From NCBI RefSeq assembly GCF_021272345.1, contig NZ_JAJSDQ010000004.1:248001-312000 (forward strand): a stretch of 64,000 nt of DNA, written 5' to 3'. This DNA comes from Ornithinimicrobium sediminis (lineage in GTDB: Bacteria; Actinomycetota; Actinomycetes; Actinomycetales; Dermatophilaceae). The notes under the pieces were generated by a model, which was given only the letters and a program-made list of their open reading frames with translations, had not been told where the DNA came from and searched no databases. Below are positions 8,531 to 17,577 of this stretch, piece after piece; positions within the stretch are counted from its first letter, which is position 1; the number at the start of each line of letters is the position of its first letter. The translations under genes were made by a program, and so were the position numbers.

Positions 8531-10610
8531 GCTGCGACACGGCGAGGGCGGTCGCCATCGCGCGTGCCTTGGTGAGCGTCTCGGCATACTCCTCCTGCGG
8601 GTCCGACAGGGCCGTGACGGCACCGCCCACCCCGAAGGTGGCGTGGCCCTCGACGACCGTCGCGGTGCGGATGACGATGGAGGTGTCCATGGCGCCGTTG
8701 AGCCCGAGCCAGCCGACCGCGCCGGAGTAGACCCCTCGGGGCGCCCCCTCGAGGGCGTCCAGGATCTCCATGGTGCGCACCTTGGGTGCCCCGGTCATGG
8801 AGCCGCCCGGGAAGCACGAGCGCAGCACGTCGGTCGCGACCATCCCCTCGGCCAGCTCGCCGCGCACCGTCGAGACCAGCTGGTGGACGGTGGCGTAGCT
8901 CTCGACCTGGAACAGGCTGGGCACGTGCACGCTGCCCGAGCGGCACACCCGGTGCAGGTCGTGCCGCAGCAGGTCGACGATCATGAGGTTCTCGGCACGG
9001 TCCTTGACCTGGGCGGACAGGTCGTCGACGAGCGCGGCGTCCCGAGCGGGGTCGGGGTCGCGGGGCCGGGTGCCCTTGATGGGCCGCGCCTCGACGACCC
9101 CCGCGGCCGAGACCGACACGAAGCGCTCCGGCGAGGCCCCGACCACGGCCAGCCCGGGCAGGCGCAGGAAGGTGCCGCACGGCACCGGGCTGAGCCGGCG
9201 CAGGGTGCGGTGCAGTGCCGCGGGGTCGACGGGGTGCGGCCAGGAGACCTCGTTGGTCAGGCAGATCTCGTAGGACTCCCCCGCCGCGATCTGCCGCCGG
9301 CACGCGGCGACCAGCGCGAGGTAGGCCGCTTCGGAGTGCCGCGCCAGGCCGCGCACGTCGGGGCTCGCGGCCGCGGGGTCCGGTGTGTCGGCCGGCGTGT
9401 CGGTGCGTCCCCGGAGCTGCGCCACGAGTGCCTCCACGTGCCGCAGCCAGGCGCGCTGCTCCTCCGCGACCTCGGCGTCGACCAGGGCCATCGCGTGGAC
9501 CTCGCCGGTGGCGTGGTCGAGCACGACCATCCGGTCGCTCAGCACCAGCCAGGCGTCCGGCAGCGCCGAGGCGTGGGCGGCCACGCCGGAGGTCTCCGCC
9601 TTCAGCTCGTAGCCGAGGTAGCCCACGAGGCCCGGCCGGACGTCGAAGGGCAGGTCGCCGTCCACCAGGCGGAAGCGCCCCAGGAGGGCGTCGATGGTGT
9701 CGAGCAGCAGTGGGCGTGCCGCCGAGCCGACCTCCGGGTCGGCGCTCGTGACCTGGGAGCCCGTGCCCACCCGATGGGTGACGGTGACCGCCAGAGGCCC
9801 GTCGGCGAGCGCGACCACCGAGACCCCCCGGCCGTCGGAGGCGTCCAGCCAGCACGACACCTCGCTGTCGGCGGTGAGCTGCTCGTGCAGCAGCCAGGGA
9901 TCCACCGGGCCGGCAGCACGGCAGACCTCGAGGGTCACCTCGCGGGCACGACCTCCCGCGACCGGGTGGGGCCGTGGGGCGTCGCCGACCGCGACCGGGC
10001 CGGGGGTGGGTTCGGTCGCGCACTCGACACCGGCGAGCCGCAGGAAGTTGGCGACGATGAGGTCACCGTGCTGAGACAGCACCGACTCGGGGTGGAACTG
10101 CACCCCCCAGCGTCGCTGTGCCGGGTCGGCCAGGGCCATCAGGCAGCCGTCGTCGAGCGCCCATGCGGCCGGCGCGAGCGGTGAGCGGTCGTCGAGCCGC
10201 ACGTCCAGCGAGTGGTAGCGGACGACCTCGAACGGGGAGGGCACCCCGGCGAAGATGCCGGTGCCGTCGTGCTGGACCGGGGAGACGATGCCGTGCCGGG
10301 GCACCTCCATCTGCACCACGGCGTCACCGGCGAGGTGGGCCATGCCCTGGTGACCCAGACAGACGCCGAGCACAGGCACCTGTCGCTGCCGCAGCGCGAG
10401 GTCCGAGAGCCCCATGTCCCCGGGCACCTGGGGACGACCCGGGCCGGGGCCCACGACGATCGCAGCGAAGCCCTGCAGGTCCGCGGCGGTCGCGGCGTGC
10501 GTGTTGCGCCACACCGTGGGTGCCTCGCCGAGCACCCGGTGCAGCAGGTCGGCGACGTTGAAGGTGAAGCTGTCGACGTTGTCGATGAGCAGCACGCGCC
10601 GATGCACCAC
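8499..10610 (-). CDS. pabAB: aminodeoxychorismate synthase, fused PabA-PabB
   Basis: About 703 aa. It converts chorismate plus glutamine to 4-amino-4-deoxychorismate for p-aminobenzoate and folate. The N-terminal glutamine amidotransferase domain has IDNVDSFTFN, GPGPGRP, nucleophile Cys in GVCLGHQGM and His/Glu in FHPES. The C-terminal chorismate-binding domain has SYEICLTNEV and PIKGTRPRD; Lys in PIKGT is typical of PabB, while TrpE has Ala there, which separates this from anthranilate synthase. Start choice is uncertain: GTG 10610 follows a TAGAGT box by 8 nt (leaderless model); ATG 10634 and GTG 10607 are alternatives. No other folate gene is adjacent. Confidence 0.9.
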   Translation of the reverse strand: MVHRRVLLIDNVDSFTFNVADLLHRVLGEAPTVWRNTHAATAADLQGFAAIVVGPGPGRPQVPGDMGLSDLALRQRQVPVLGVCLGHQGMAHLAGDAVVQMEVPRHGIVSPVQHDGTGIFAGVPSPFEVVRYHSLDVRLDDRSPLAPAAWALDDGCLMALADPAQRRWGVQFHPESVLSQHGDLIVANFLRLAGVECATEPTPGPVAVGDAPRPHPVAGGRAREVTLEVCRAAGPVDPWLLHEQLTADSEVSCWLDASDGRGVSVVALADGPLAVTVTHRVGTGSQVTSADPEVGSAARPLLLDTIDALLGRFRLVDGDLPFDVRPGLVGYLGYELKAETSGVAAHASALPDAWLVLSDRMVVLDHATGEVHAMALVDAEVAEEQRAWLRHVEALVAQLRGRTDTPADTPDPAAASPDVRGLARHSEAAYLALVAACRRQIAAGESYEICLTNEVSWPHPVDPAALHRTLRRLSPVPCGTFLRLPGLAVVGASPERFVSVSAAGVVEARPIKGTRPRDPDPARDAALVDDLSAQVKDRAENLMIVDLLRHDLHRVCRSGSVHVPSLFQVESYATVHQLVSTVRGELAEGMVATDVLRSCFPGGSMTGAPKVRTMEILDALEGAPRGVYSGAVGWLGLNGAMDTSIVIRTATVVEGHATFGVGGAVTALSDPQEEYAETLTKARAMATALAVSQLSPPGRDRPR

Positions 10611-10757
10611 GACTCGCGACTCTACCCGCCGCATCCTCCGGCTGCCCGGCTCAGCCGCGGGTCGACGTATCACCTGCACGGGAGCCCGCCTCCTCCAGCG
10701 CAACGCGGCGGCGGCCCCGTCCGCCGGCACAGACCCGGCAGCAGTGAGAGGACCATC

Positions 10758-11819
10758 ATGAGCAACGGCAGCTTCGCCTTCCTCGTCCATCCGCGCGTCC
10801 GGGTGAGTGCGGACATGGCCCGCGTGTGGTCACCCCTCGGCGCCGTCCCCGAGCGGGTGTACGACACCGCACTGCGACGTCTGCCCGTGCCGCCGATCAC
10901 GATGGCCTCCGTCGTCATCGGTGGTCGGCAGGCCGGCCACGTCGTCATGGTGCCGTGCGGCGCGCGCCGGCTCCTCGAGCAGCCGGGTCGCGGGCGCCGG
11001 CTGGTCGACCGGGCCACCGACCGGGCGGTGCGCCTCGGCGCGGGCCTCGTCGGGCTGGGAGCCCTCACCGCCACCGTCACCGCGGGCGGGGTGGCCCTGC
11101 GCTCCCGCACGGACATCGGCGTGACCAACGGCAACGCCTTCACGGCCGCGACGGTGGACACCCAGGCGCGCCGCCTGCTGGACACCCTCGGCACGGACCG
11201 GGGACGGCACGTCGCCGTCGTCGGGGCCACCGGGAGCGTCGGCAGCGCGGTGACCGCCCTGCTGGCACGGGACCGGGCCGTCGACCGGCTCACCCTGGTC
11301 GCCCGCTCGGCGCCGCGCCTGGGGGCCCTGGCCGCGCGGACCGGCGGCCACGTGCCGACCACGGTCTCGGTCTCGATGCGCGACGTCGCCGACGCCGACC
11401 TCGTCGTGCTGCTCACCGCGTCGGCCGACTCCCTGCTGAGACCCGAGCACCTGCGCCCGGGCGCCGTGGTGCTCGACGCGACGCAGCCCCGCAACACCTC
11501 CCCCGCGCTGGCCGCGGAGCGACCCGACGTCCTGGTGGTCGACGGCGGCGTGGTCGACATCCCCTCCCTGCGGCTGCTGGGCGGCGACATCGGGCTGCCG
11601 GACGGCAAGGCCTATGCCTGCTTCGCCGAGACGGCGCTGCTGGCGCTCTCCGGGCACGAGGGCCACTTCGCCGTCGGCGCCCCCACCCTGGAGCAGGTGG
11701 ACCACACCCGGGCGCTGGCTGCCGACCTGTCCCACCTCGGTTTCACCCCGTGCGCGTCGACCTCCTTCGGCCGACCGGTCCCGGCGCCGGTCGCCCTCCC
11801 GCCGGGGGTGGCGGCGTGA
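10758..11819 (+). CDS. acyl-ACP-reductase-like dehydrogenase
   Basis: 353-aa protein resembling cyanobacterial long-chain acyl-ACP reductase (AAR), which makes fatty aldehydes. Shared landmarks: a short N-terminal domain with TNGNAFTAA, a Rossmann motif VAVVGATGSVGSAV (about 152-165), LTLVARSAPRL, and ACFAETALL carrying Cys288 where AAR has its acyl-thioester cysteine. Length fits AAR (about 340). GAGAGGA precedes the ATG by about 5 nt. It is translationally coupled (GTGA overlap) to an NDH-2-like flavoprotein. No aldehyde-deformylating oxygenase is present, so alkane synthesis is not supported; free aldehyde, wax-ester or another role is open. The substrate is inferred only from family resemblance. 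Confidence 0.7.
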   Translation: MSNGSFAFLVHPRVRVSADMARVWSPLGAVPERVYDTALRRLPVPPITMASVVIGGRQAGHVVMVPCGARRLLEQPGRGRRLVDRATDRAVRLGAGLVGLGALTATVTAGGVALRSRTDIGVTNGNAFTAATVDTQARRLLDTLGTDRGRHVAVVGATGSVGSAVTALLARDRAVDRLTLVARSAPRLGALAARTGGHVPTTVSVSMRDVADADLVVLLTASADSLLRPEHLRPGAVVLDATQPRNTSPALAAERPDVLVVDGGVVDIPSLRLLGGDIGLPDGKAYACFAETALLALSGHEGHFAVGAPTLEQVDHTRALAADLSHLGFTPCASTSFGRPVPAPVALPPGVAA

Positions 11820-13063
11820 GCGCCCGGGTCGTGCTGCTGGGCGGAGGCTACGTGACCCTGCACGCGTATGCCGCGCTGGCCCGGCGGATGCGCGGCGACC
11901 TGCGCCGGGGACGGCTCGAGGTCGTCGTGGTCAGCGCCGACGCCGCGCACAGCTTCCACGGGTTCACCGGGGAGGTGGCCTCCGGTCAGCTGCCCTTCGA
12001 GCGCACCCGCACCCCCCTCACCGAGGTCTGCCCTCGGGCCTGGGTGGTCCACGCGCGGGTGACCGGCGTGGACACCACCGGGCGCACCGTGACCTACCGC
12101 CTGCCCGGCGGTGCCGAGCGGACGCTGTCCTACACCCACCTGGTCCTCGGCACCGGTGGCGCCGAGCCCACCGCCCAGGTGCCCGGCCTCGCCGAGCACG
12201 GGTGCACGCTGCGTGGCACCGGTGACATCAAGGCCCTCGTGCAGCGGGTGCGCGCCGCACTGGCCGCCCCGGACGACGGGCTCGGCTCACGCTCCGTCGT
12301 GGTGGCCGGAGGTGGCATGGCCGGCGTCGAGCTCGCGGCGGCGCTGGCCGACCTCGGGCGCGACCGGCTGAGCGTCACCCTGGTCCATCGCGGCCCCACC
12401 CTGCTGCCGGCGTTGCGCGCCGAGCACCCTCGGCTGGCCGAGCGCGCCGACGCGGAGCTGGAGCGTCTGGGGGTGCGTGTGCGGCTGGGCACAGGCCTGG
12501 CCGGCGTCACCCCCGGCGGGGCCCGGCTCTCCGACGGCTCCTGGCTCGCGGCCCGGACCGTGCTCGGCACGGTCGGGCAGCGGCCGGTGCAGATCCCCGG
12601 CCTGTGCCGGGGTCTGCGTGACGAGCGTGGGCGCCTGGTCACCGCACCGGACCTCTCGGTCGCACCCGGGGTCTGGGCTGCCGGGGACGCGGCGCGCGTG
12701 CTGCATGCGGCCACCGGCCACCCGGTGCCGGCCAACGCGCTGTGGGCCATCAAGGGTGGTGCGCACGTCGGCGCCAACATCGCCCGTGTGCTGGACGACC
12801 GGCCGCCCCGGCCCTTCCGTTACCGCGGGCTGGGCCAGGTGGCGTCCTTCGGGCTGGGCCGCTCGGTGGGCGAGATCTACGGCGTGGAGCTCACCGGGGT
12901 GCCGGCCTGGCTGGTGCGTCTGGCGTTCTTCCTGCGGTTCATGCCGTCCCGCCGCAACGCTGCTGCCGTCGTGTCCGACCTCACGCGTCTCGTGGTGCAG
13001 GGCGGCGCACGACCCGTGCCCGTCGACAGCGGGGTGAGGGCCTCCTCTAGGCTCGCTGCGTGA
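11816..13063 (+). CDS. NADH dehydrogenase-like FAD/NAD(P)-dependent oxidoreductase
   Basis: 415-aa flavoprotein of the type II NADH dehydrogenase-like pyridine nucleotide-disulfide oxidoreductase family. The N-terminal FAD dinucleotide motif is VVLLGGGYVTLHAY, the second (NAD(P)H) motif is VVVAGGGMAGVELAAAL (about residues 160-176), and the FAD ribityl contact is GVWAAGDAA. A C-terminal hydrophobic stretch (PAWLVRLAFFLRF) is typical of the membrane-touching part of NDH-2. GTG 11816 overlaps the previous stop by 4 nt, so translation is coupled to the acyl-ACP-reductase-like gene. It could recycle cofactor or feed electrons to quinone; the acceptor is unknown. Confidence 0.85.
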   Translation: MSARVVLLGGGYVTLHAYAALARRMRGDLRRGRLEVVVVSADAAHSFHGFTGEVASGQLPFERTRTPLTEVCPRAWVVHARVTGVDTTGRTVTYRLPGGAERTLSYTHLVLGTGGAEPTAQVPGLAEHGCTLRGTGDIKALVQRVRAALAAPDDGLGSRSVVVAGGGMAGVELAAALADLGRDRLSVTLVHRGPTLLPALRAEHPRLAERADAELERLGVRVRLGTGLAGVTPGGARLSDGSWLAARTVLGTVGQRPVQIPGLCRGLRDERGRLVTAPDLSVAPGVWAAGDAARVLHAATGHPVPANALWAIKGGAHVGANIARVLDDRPPRPFRYRGLGQVASFGLGRSVGEIYGVELTGVPAWLVRLAFFLRFMPSRRNAAAVVSDLTRLVVQGGARPVPVDSGVRASSRLAA

Positions 13064-13533
13064 GCACACCGACCGACCCTGCACAGGTGTTCCGCGAGGC
13101 CTGGCGCGCTGCCGGGCTCGAGCCCGAGATCGTGCGCTTCGACGAGCCGGTGCCGACGGCCGCGGTGGCCGCGGAGCGGCTGGGGTGCGAGGTGGGGGCC
13201 ATCGCCAACTCCCTCGTCTTCGACGCCGACGGTGTGCCGGTGCTGGTGCTGGCCAGCGGCGCCCACCGCGTCGACACCGGGAAGGTGGCCGCCGACCTGG
13301 GGCTGGCCCGGCTGCGGCGGGCGAGCCCTGACTTCGTGCTGGAGCACACCGGCCAGGTCGTCGGTGGGGTCGGGCCCACAGGCCACCCCCACCCCCTGCG
13401 CACCGTGATCGACGCCGACCTCACGGCATACGACCGGCTGTGGGCCGGTGCGGGCGACAAGCACTCCATGGTGGCCACGACGGTGCGGGAGCTCGAGCTG
13501 CTCACCGGTGGCGCGGTGCAGCCCGTCTGCTGA
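13060..13533 (+). CDS. YbaK/aminoacyl-tRNA deacylase-domain protein
   Basis: 157-aa single-domain protein of the YbaK/ProX group, which hydrolyses mischarged aminoacyl-tRNAs in trans. Visible family features are AIANSLVFDADG, HRVDTGKVA, VGGVGPTGHPHPLRTVID and the C-terminal WAGAGDKHSM. GTG 13060 overlaps the upstream stop by 4 nt, so it closes the three-gene operon. A TAGGCT box ends 6 nt before the GTG, so it may also have its own leaderless promoter inside the upstream gene. Which tRNA it edits cannot be read from motifs. Confidence 0.88.
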   Translation: MSTPTDPAQVFREAWRAAGLEPEIVRFDEPVPTAAVAAERLGCEVGAIANSLVFDADGVPVLVLASGAHRVDTGKVAADLGLARLRRASPDFVLEHTGQVVGGVGPTGHPHPLRTVIDADLTAYDRLWAGAGDKHSMVATTVRELELLTGGAVQPVC

Positions 13534-13604
13534 GCTCGGCGCCTGATCCCCGTCTCAGGCGCGGCCCGGCCCGACCGGCCCCCGAGCCGCCGGTCGGAAG
13601 CGGG

Positions 13605-13940
13605 TCAGTGACCGAACATGGCCTCCAGGTCCGCACATCCGCCGAACGGCGTGAGCGGAGCCGTCGGCACGACGAGGTGTCCTGCCCTGTAGAGCGCCTC
13701 GCCCGCCTTGCCGGTGTGCGCGTGCTGGTGGTGTGCGTTGTTGCCGAGCTTGTTGCCACCGGCCAGGTCGACACACTTGCGGAAGCCGACCGGCTCGTCG
13801 CCGTCCCACACGACGCCGAGGACGAGCATGTGCCCGTGCTGCGGCGGTGGGCCCGGCGGATGACCGTCGGCCTGAGCCGGGCCGGCGAGCCCGACCGCCA
13901 TCAGTGCCACTGCCCCGACGAGTGCTGCAGTCCTGCGCAT
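13605..13940 (-). CDS. small secreted protein, unknown function
   Basis: 111-aa protein with a clear signal peptide (MRRTAALVGAVALMAVGLAG, cleavage probably after AQA) followed by a His- and Gly-rich mature part of about 87 residues. The mature part has two Cys (FRKCVDL and FGGCADL) and HHQHAHTG, which could form one disulfide and bind metal. I do not recognise the family. GAGAGG about 7 nt before the ATG supports the start. It stands alone and is divergent from the thioesterase at 14162. Confidence 0.7.
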   Translation of the reverse strand: MRRTAALVGAVALMAVGLAGPAQADGHPPGPPPQHGHMLVLGVVWDGDEPVGFRKCVDLAGGNKLGNNAHHQHAHTGKAGEALYRAGHLVVPTAPLTPFGGCADLEAMFGH

Positions 13941-14161
13941 GGTGCTACCTCTCTCCCACTCCTCGGCCAGGTCGCTCGACGCGCCCACGGGGAGCCGAAG
14001 AGTCTTTCGACGGTAGCGACGACGGCCCGGGCGCCACAACGGCTCCCGAGGGTTTCGAGGCATCTGTCGCAGCCCCGGAAGCGCTGTCGCAGCCGCAGAC
14101 CGTCCGGCCGCAGCGGAGCTGCTGCCGCCACCGCCTGGCACGGCTCTGCGATCCTGTCGCT

Positions 14162-14653
14162 GTGGACACAGCGGACGAGGCCGGGGTGCAACGGCTGTCC
14201 ATGACCGTGCTGATGACGCCGGACATGGCCAACTTCCAGGGCAACGTGCACGGCGGCACGCTCCTCAAGCTGCTGGACCAGGTCGCCTATACGTGCGCCA
14301 GCCGCTACGCCGGGGCGTATGCCGTCACGCTCTCCGTCGACCGGGTGGTCTTCCGTGAGCCGGTGCATGTGGGCGAGCTCGTGACCTTCCTGGCCAGCGT
14401 CAACTACACCGGACGCACCTCGATGGAGATCGGCATCCGGGTCACCACCGAGGACCTGCTCGACCGCACCGTGCGGCACACCAACAGCTCCTACTTCACG
14501 ATGGTCGCGCTGGGCCCGGACCGCAGGCCGGTCGTGGTGCCGACCTGGGTGCCCAGGACCGAGGTCCAGCGCAGGCGGCACACCGCTGCACAGCGCCGGC
14601 GCGAGCTGCGACGCGAGCTCGAGCGGCGGGAGCAGGACATCCGCCAGGGCTGA
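14162..14653 (+). CDS. acyl-CoA thioesterase, hotdog fold
   Basis: 163-aa protein of the YciA/acyl-CoA hydrolase hotdog family, which cleaves acyl-CoA to free acid and CoA. Characteristic blocks are MTPDMANFQGNVHGGTLLKLLDQ (described here by its NVHGG core), with catalytic Asp in LLDQ, and FREPVHVGELVTF. The C-terminal 30 residues are strongly basic (RRRHTAAQRRRELRREL), probably a helix. GTG 14162 is used because a GATCCT box lies 6 nt upstream and no ribosome site is seen; ATG 14201 is an alternative that would cut into the fold. Confidence 0.88.
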   Translation: MDTADEAGVQRLSMTVLMTPDMANFQGNVHGGTLLKLLDQVAYTCASRYAGAYAVTLSVDRVVFREPVHVGELVTFLASVNYTGRTSMEIGIRVTTEDLLDRTVRHTNSSYFTMVALGPDRRPVVVPTWVPRTEVQRRRHTAAQRRRELRRELERREQDIRQG

Positions 14654-14659
14654 GCCGGC

Positions 14660-15646
14660 CTAGCCTCGCGGGCGCAGACGCACTCCCGGCAGCTCGGGGG
14701 CCGGCAGGCTGTCACCGGGGTAGTCGAACCGGCCGAACCGCTCGGCCTCGGCGCCGGCCAGCTCGGCCTGCCACTGGGCACGGGCCGCGACGACGTCCTC
14801 GTGCGACCGGCCGATGAAGTTCCACCACATGACGATCTGCTCGCCGAACGGCTCCCCGCCCAGCAGCACGACGCGCGCGGCGTCCTCCCCGACCGCCACG
14901 ACCTCCAGGCTCGGGCTCCCGGCGGGCACGAAGGCCAGCTCGGCCCGCTCGACCTGCCGGCCCTGGACCCGCACCGTGCCGGAGTCGACCAGCACGCCGT
15001 GCTCGTGCGCCGGGTCGACGCTCAGCGCCAGCCGGGCACCCGGCAGCAGGGTGAGCTCGGCGCCCAGCAGCGGCGACCGGGTCACGACCGGGGACGCCGG
15101 CACGTCGTGACCGGGCACACCGAGCGCACCGACGAAGACCGACACCACCGCGCCGTCGACCGCCACGGGCTCGGCGCGGTAGCGCTCGAAGTCCGGCTCG
15201 GCCTCGGCCGCGGACGCCGGCAGCGCGACCCACAGCTGCACCCCGTGCAGGGTGGTGGTCTCCGGCGTGGAGACCTCCGAGTGGCTGATGCCGTGCCCCG
15301 CCGTCATGAGGTTGAGCTCACCGGGCCGCACCATCGCGTGGGTGCCGAGCGAGTCGCGGTGCTCGACCTCCCCGCTGAACAGCCACGACACGGTCTGCAG
15401 ACCGGCGTGCGGGTGCGGTGGCACCACCATGCCGCCGGTCTCGGAGACGTCGTCGGGGCCGTAGTGGTCGACGAAGCACCACGCACCCACCATGGTCCGC
15501 CGCCGGGAGGGCAGGGTGCGCCGCACCGTCATCGCCCGGGGCCCGCCCAGCGGCACGTCACGGGCCGTGATGACCTCCACCCCACGGTCGCCGGCGTCCT
15601 CCTCACCGCAGGTCACCTCCACCGGACGGGCCTCGACGTTGCTCAT
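14660..15646 (-). CDS. pirin family protein
   Basis: 328-aa bicupin of the pirin/YhhW family. Metal-binding His78 and His80 lie in PPHPHAG, followed by further cupin residues in AGHGISHSE. The C-terminal pirin domain contains GEPFGEQIVMWWNFIGRS. Relatives act as quercetin dioxygenase-like enzymes or as redox sensors of iron state; the function here is unknown. The ATG overlaps the stop of the PhoD-like gene as ATGA (15643-15646), so the two are co-translated. It converges on the thioesterase gene with only 6 nt between stops. Confidence 0.92.
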   Translation of the reverse strand: MSNVEARPVEVTCGEEDAGDRGVEVITARDVPLGGPRAMTVRRTLPSRRRTMVGAWCFVDHYGPDDVSETGGMVVPPHPHAGLQTVSWLFSGEVEHRDSLGTHAMVRPGELNLMTAGHGISHSEVSTPETTTLHGVQLWVALPASAAEAEPDFERYRAEPVAVDGAVVSVFVGALGVPGHDVPASPVVTRSPLLGAELTLLPGARLALSVDPAHEHGVLVDSGTVRVQGRQVERAELAFVPAGSPSLEVVAVGEDAARVVLLGGEPFGEQIVMWWNFIGRSHEDVVAARAQWQAELAGAEAERFGRFDYPGDSLPAPELPGVRLRPRG

Positions 15647-17439
15647 GTGCCCATCCTGCCTGTGCGATCTGGTCGGTCGCCGCTGCGGCTGCGCCCGCCG
15701 CGGCGCCGAGGGACCCGGCGGCGGGAGCGGTCCCGCACCACGGCCTCCGCCGGTCGGTGGGGCTGGTCGGGCGGCGGCACGTCGAGGTCCACCTGCGCCA
15801 CCCGCGCCAGCCGGGGCCGCTCGTGGTCACCGTCCTCGACCTCGCCGGTCCACCAGGTGACCCTCATCCGCCCGTCGTGCAGCTCCAGGATCGCGATGTT
15901 GTTGTCGTACCAGGGACCGGCCAGGGTGTCCCACTCCCAGGCCGGCCGGGCCACCCTGGCCCAGCGGGCCATCGGCCCGCCCAGGAGCCCCGCCACCCGG
16001 TGGGAGGCCACCACGTTGGCCGCACGCAGCGGCCGCGGCAGCGGGTTGCGGATCGGCGAGCACACGAACTGCAGCACCCGGGTGCCGCCGGCCCGGCGCA
16101 CCTCGGAGATGTAGGAGTGGTGCACGTCGCCGGAGAGGAAGACGACGGATGCCGGCGCAGCGCCCCGGCGGCCCGCGGCGACCTGGTCGACCATGGCGCA
16201 GACCTCGCGGAAGCCGTCCTGGAAGGCCGCCCAGTGCTCGAGGTCGATGCCCTGACGGATCCGCTCGGCCACCCCCGCCGCCCGGCGTCCCCACGCCCCG
16301 TCGACGACGGCCTCGTTCCAGGACTCGAGGTGGTGCAGCCCCGTCGGCAGCAGGAAGGGCAGCGAGGTGCCGACCAGCAGGTGGGAGCAGTCGCCCCGCA
16401 GCTGGCCGCCCAGCCACTCCATCTCGTCGGGGTCGAGCATCGAGCGACGGCCCTCCTCCAGGACCCGGCCGGCGCGTGAGTCGGCCACCACCAGGCGGGC
16501 GTCCCCGAAGTCGCGGGCGTAGGACCAGCGGTAGGTCGTGGGCTCCTGGTCCACCCGCTCGGCGAACGCGTCCAGCACCTCCGACAGGTCGACCTCACCC
16601 TCGCCCTCCTCACGGCGGCGCACCAGCTCGGCCCAGATCTCGTCCTCGGCGCGCTCCTGCACCGAGAGGTTGCCCAGGTGCTGGTAGACCCAGTAGGAGG
16701 CGAGCGCGGCCACGATGCGCCCGTGCCACCAGGTCGTGGCCTCCATCTGCCGGCGCCACTGCCACGAGGTGTTCCAGTCGTCGCGCACGTCGTGGTCGTC
16801 GAAGATCATCATCGTCGGCAGGCACGACAGCACCCACCGCAGCCACGGGTCGCCCCACGCCACCGCATACAGGTGGGCGTACTCGTCGTAGTCCTTCAGC
16901 TCGGCCCCGGGCGGCTCGTCGAGCGAGCGGCGCGAGGAGATGAAGTCCTTCATCTCCTGGCTGAGCTCGTCGGCATACACCTGGTCGCCCAGCAGCAGCA
17001 TGGCGTCCGGCCACTCCGGGGCCTCGCCGCCCCGGGCGACCGCGACGCCGTAGCTGCGCAGGGCGTCGACGCCGTGGGTGAGGTGGCCCATCGCGTCGTG
17101 CGGGACGCTGGTGCGGCAGGAGCCGAACGCCAGCCGGGGCACCCGGTCGGGGCGAGGCACGCGCAGCGTGCTGGGGGGGCGCTGCCCGTCCTCCAGCGGC
17201 CAGACCGTGCTGCCGTCGACCTCCACCCGGTATGCCGTGTGCAGGCCCGGCTCGAGCCCGGTCACCTCCACCAGGGCGTAGTGGTGACCGTGCACGCGGA
17301 AGGTCGGCGCGCTCCATACCCGCTCGTCCCCCTCCAGGTGCACCGAGACCGTCGCCGCGGCCGCCGTCTGCACCCAGACCGCCGCGCTGGAGGTGTCGAC
17401 GTGACGCAGCAAGGGGCCCAGGACCAGCGGATCGGACAT
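15643..17439 (-). CDS. PhoD-like phosphatase/phosphodiesterase
   Basis: 598-aa metallophosphoesterase of the alkaline phosphatase D-like family. Visible motifs are LAFGSCRTS, LLGDQVYADE, IFDDHDVRDDW and VVFLSGDVHHSYISEV, which supply the dinuclear metal ligands. An N-terminal beta-sandwich domain (residues 1-95) precedes the catalytic core. There is no signal peptide or Tat motif, unlike classic secreted PhoD, so a cytoplasmic phosphodiesterase role is likely. A basic low-complexity tail ends the protein. The ATG at 17439 has a CACACT box 6 nt upstream; the long open frame beyond it is the shadow of the SPFH genes. Confidence 0.88.
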   Translation of the reverse strand: MSDPLVLGPLLRHVDTSSAAVWVQTAAAATVSVHLEGDERVWSAPTFRVHGHHYALVEVTGLEPGLHTAYRVEVDGSTVWPLEDGQRPPSTLRVPRPDRVPRLAFGSCRTSVPHDAMGHLTHGVDALRSYGVAVARGGEAPEWPDAMLLLGDQVYADELSQEMKDFISSRRSLDEPPGAELKDYDEYAHLYAVAWGDPWLRWVLSCLPTMMIFDDHDVRDDWNTSWQWRRQMEATTWWHGRIVAALASYWVYQHLGNLSVQERAEDEIWAELVRRREEGEGEVDLSEVLDAFAERVDQEPTTYRWSYARDFGDARLVVADSRAGRVLEEGRRSMLDPDEMEWLGGQLRGDCSHLLVGTSLPFLLPTGLHHLESWNEAVVDGAWGRRAAGVAERIRQGIDLEHWAAFQDGFREVCAMVDQVAAGRRGAAPASVVFLSGDVHHSYISEVRRAGGTRVLQFVCSPIRNPLPRPLRAANVVASHRVAGLLGGPMARWARVARPAWEWDTLAGPWYDNNIAILELHDGRMRVTWWTGEVEDGDHERPRLARVAQVDLDVPPPDQPHRPAEAVVRDRSRRRVPRRRGGRSRSGDRPDRTGRMGT

Positions 17440-17577
17440 CTGCACAGTGTGCCCCGTCGACCGCTGGTGTGCACGGTCCACCCGGAACGACCTGCACGTC
17501 AGCGACGTCACAGCGCTGTGCCACACTGCACGCACGCCGGCCGGGAGGTCCCGGTCCGCTGAGGACGAGGGGACGAC

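Noticed and set aside
10758-11819. Alkane biosynthesis locus
   Set aside because: The AAR-like gene has no aldehyde-deformylating oxygenase partner in the window.
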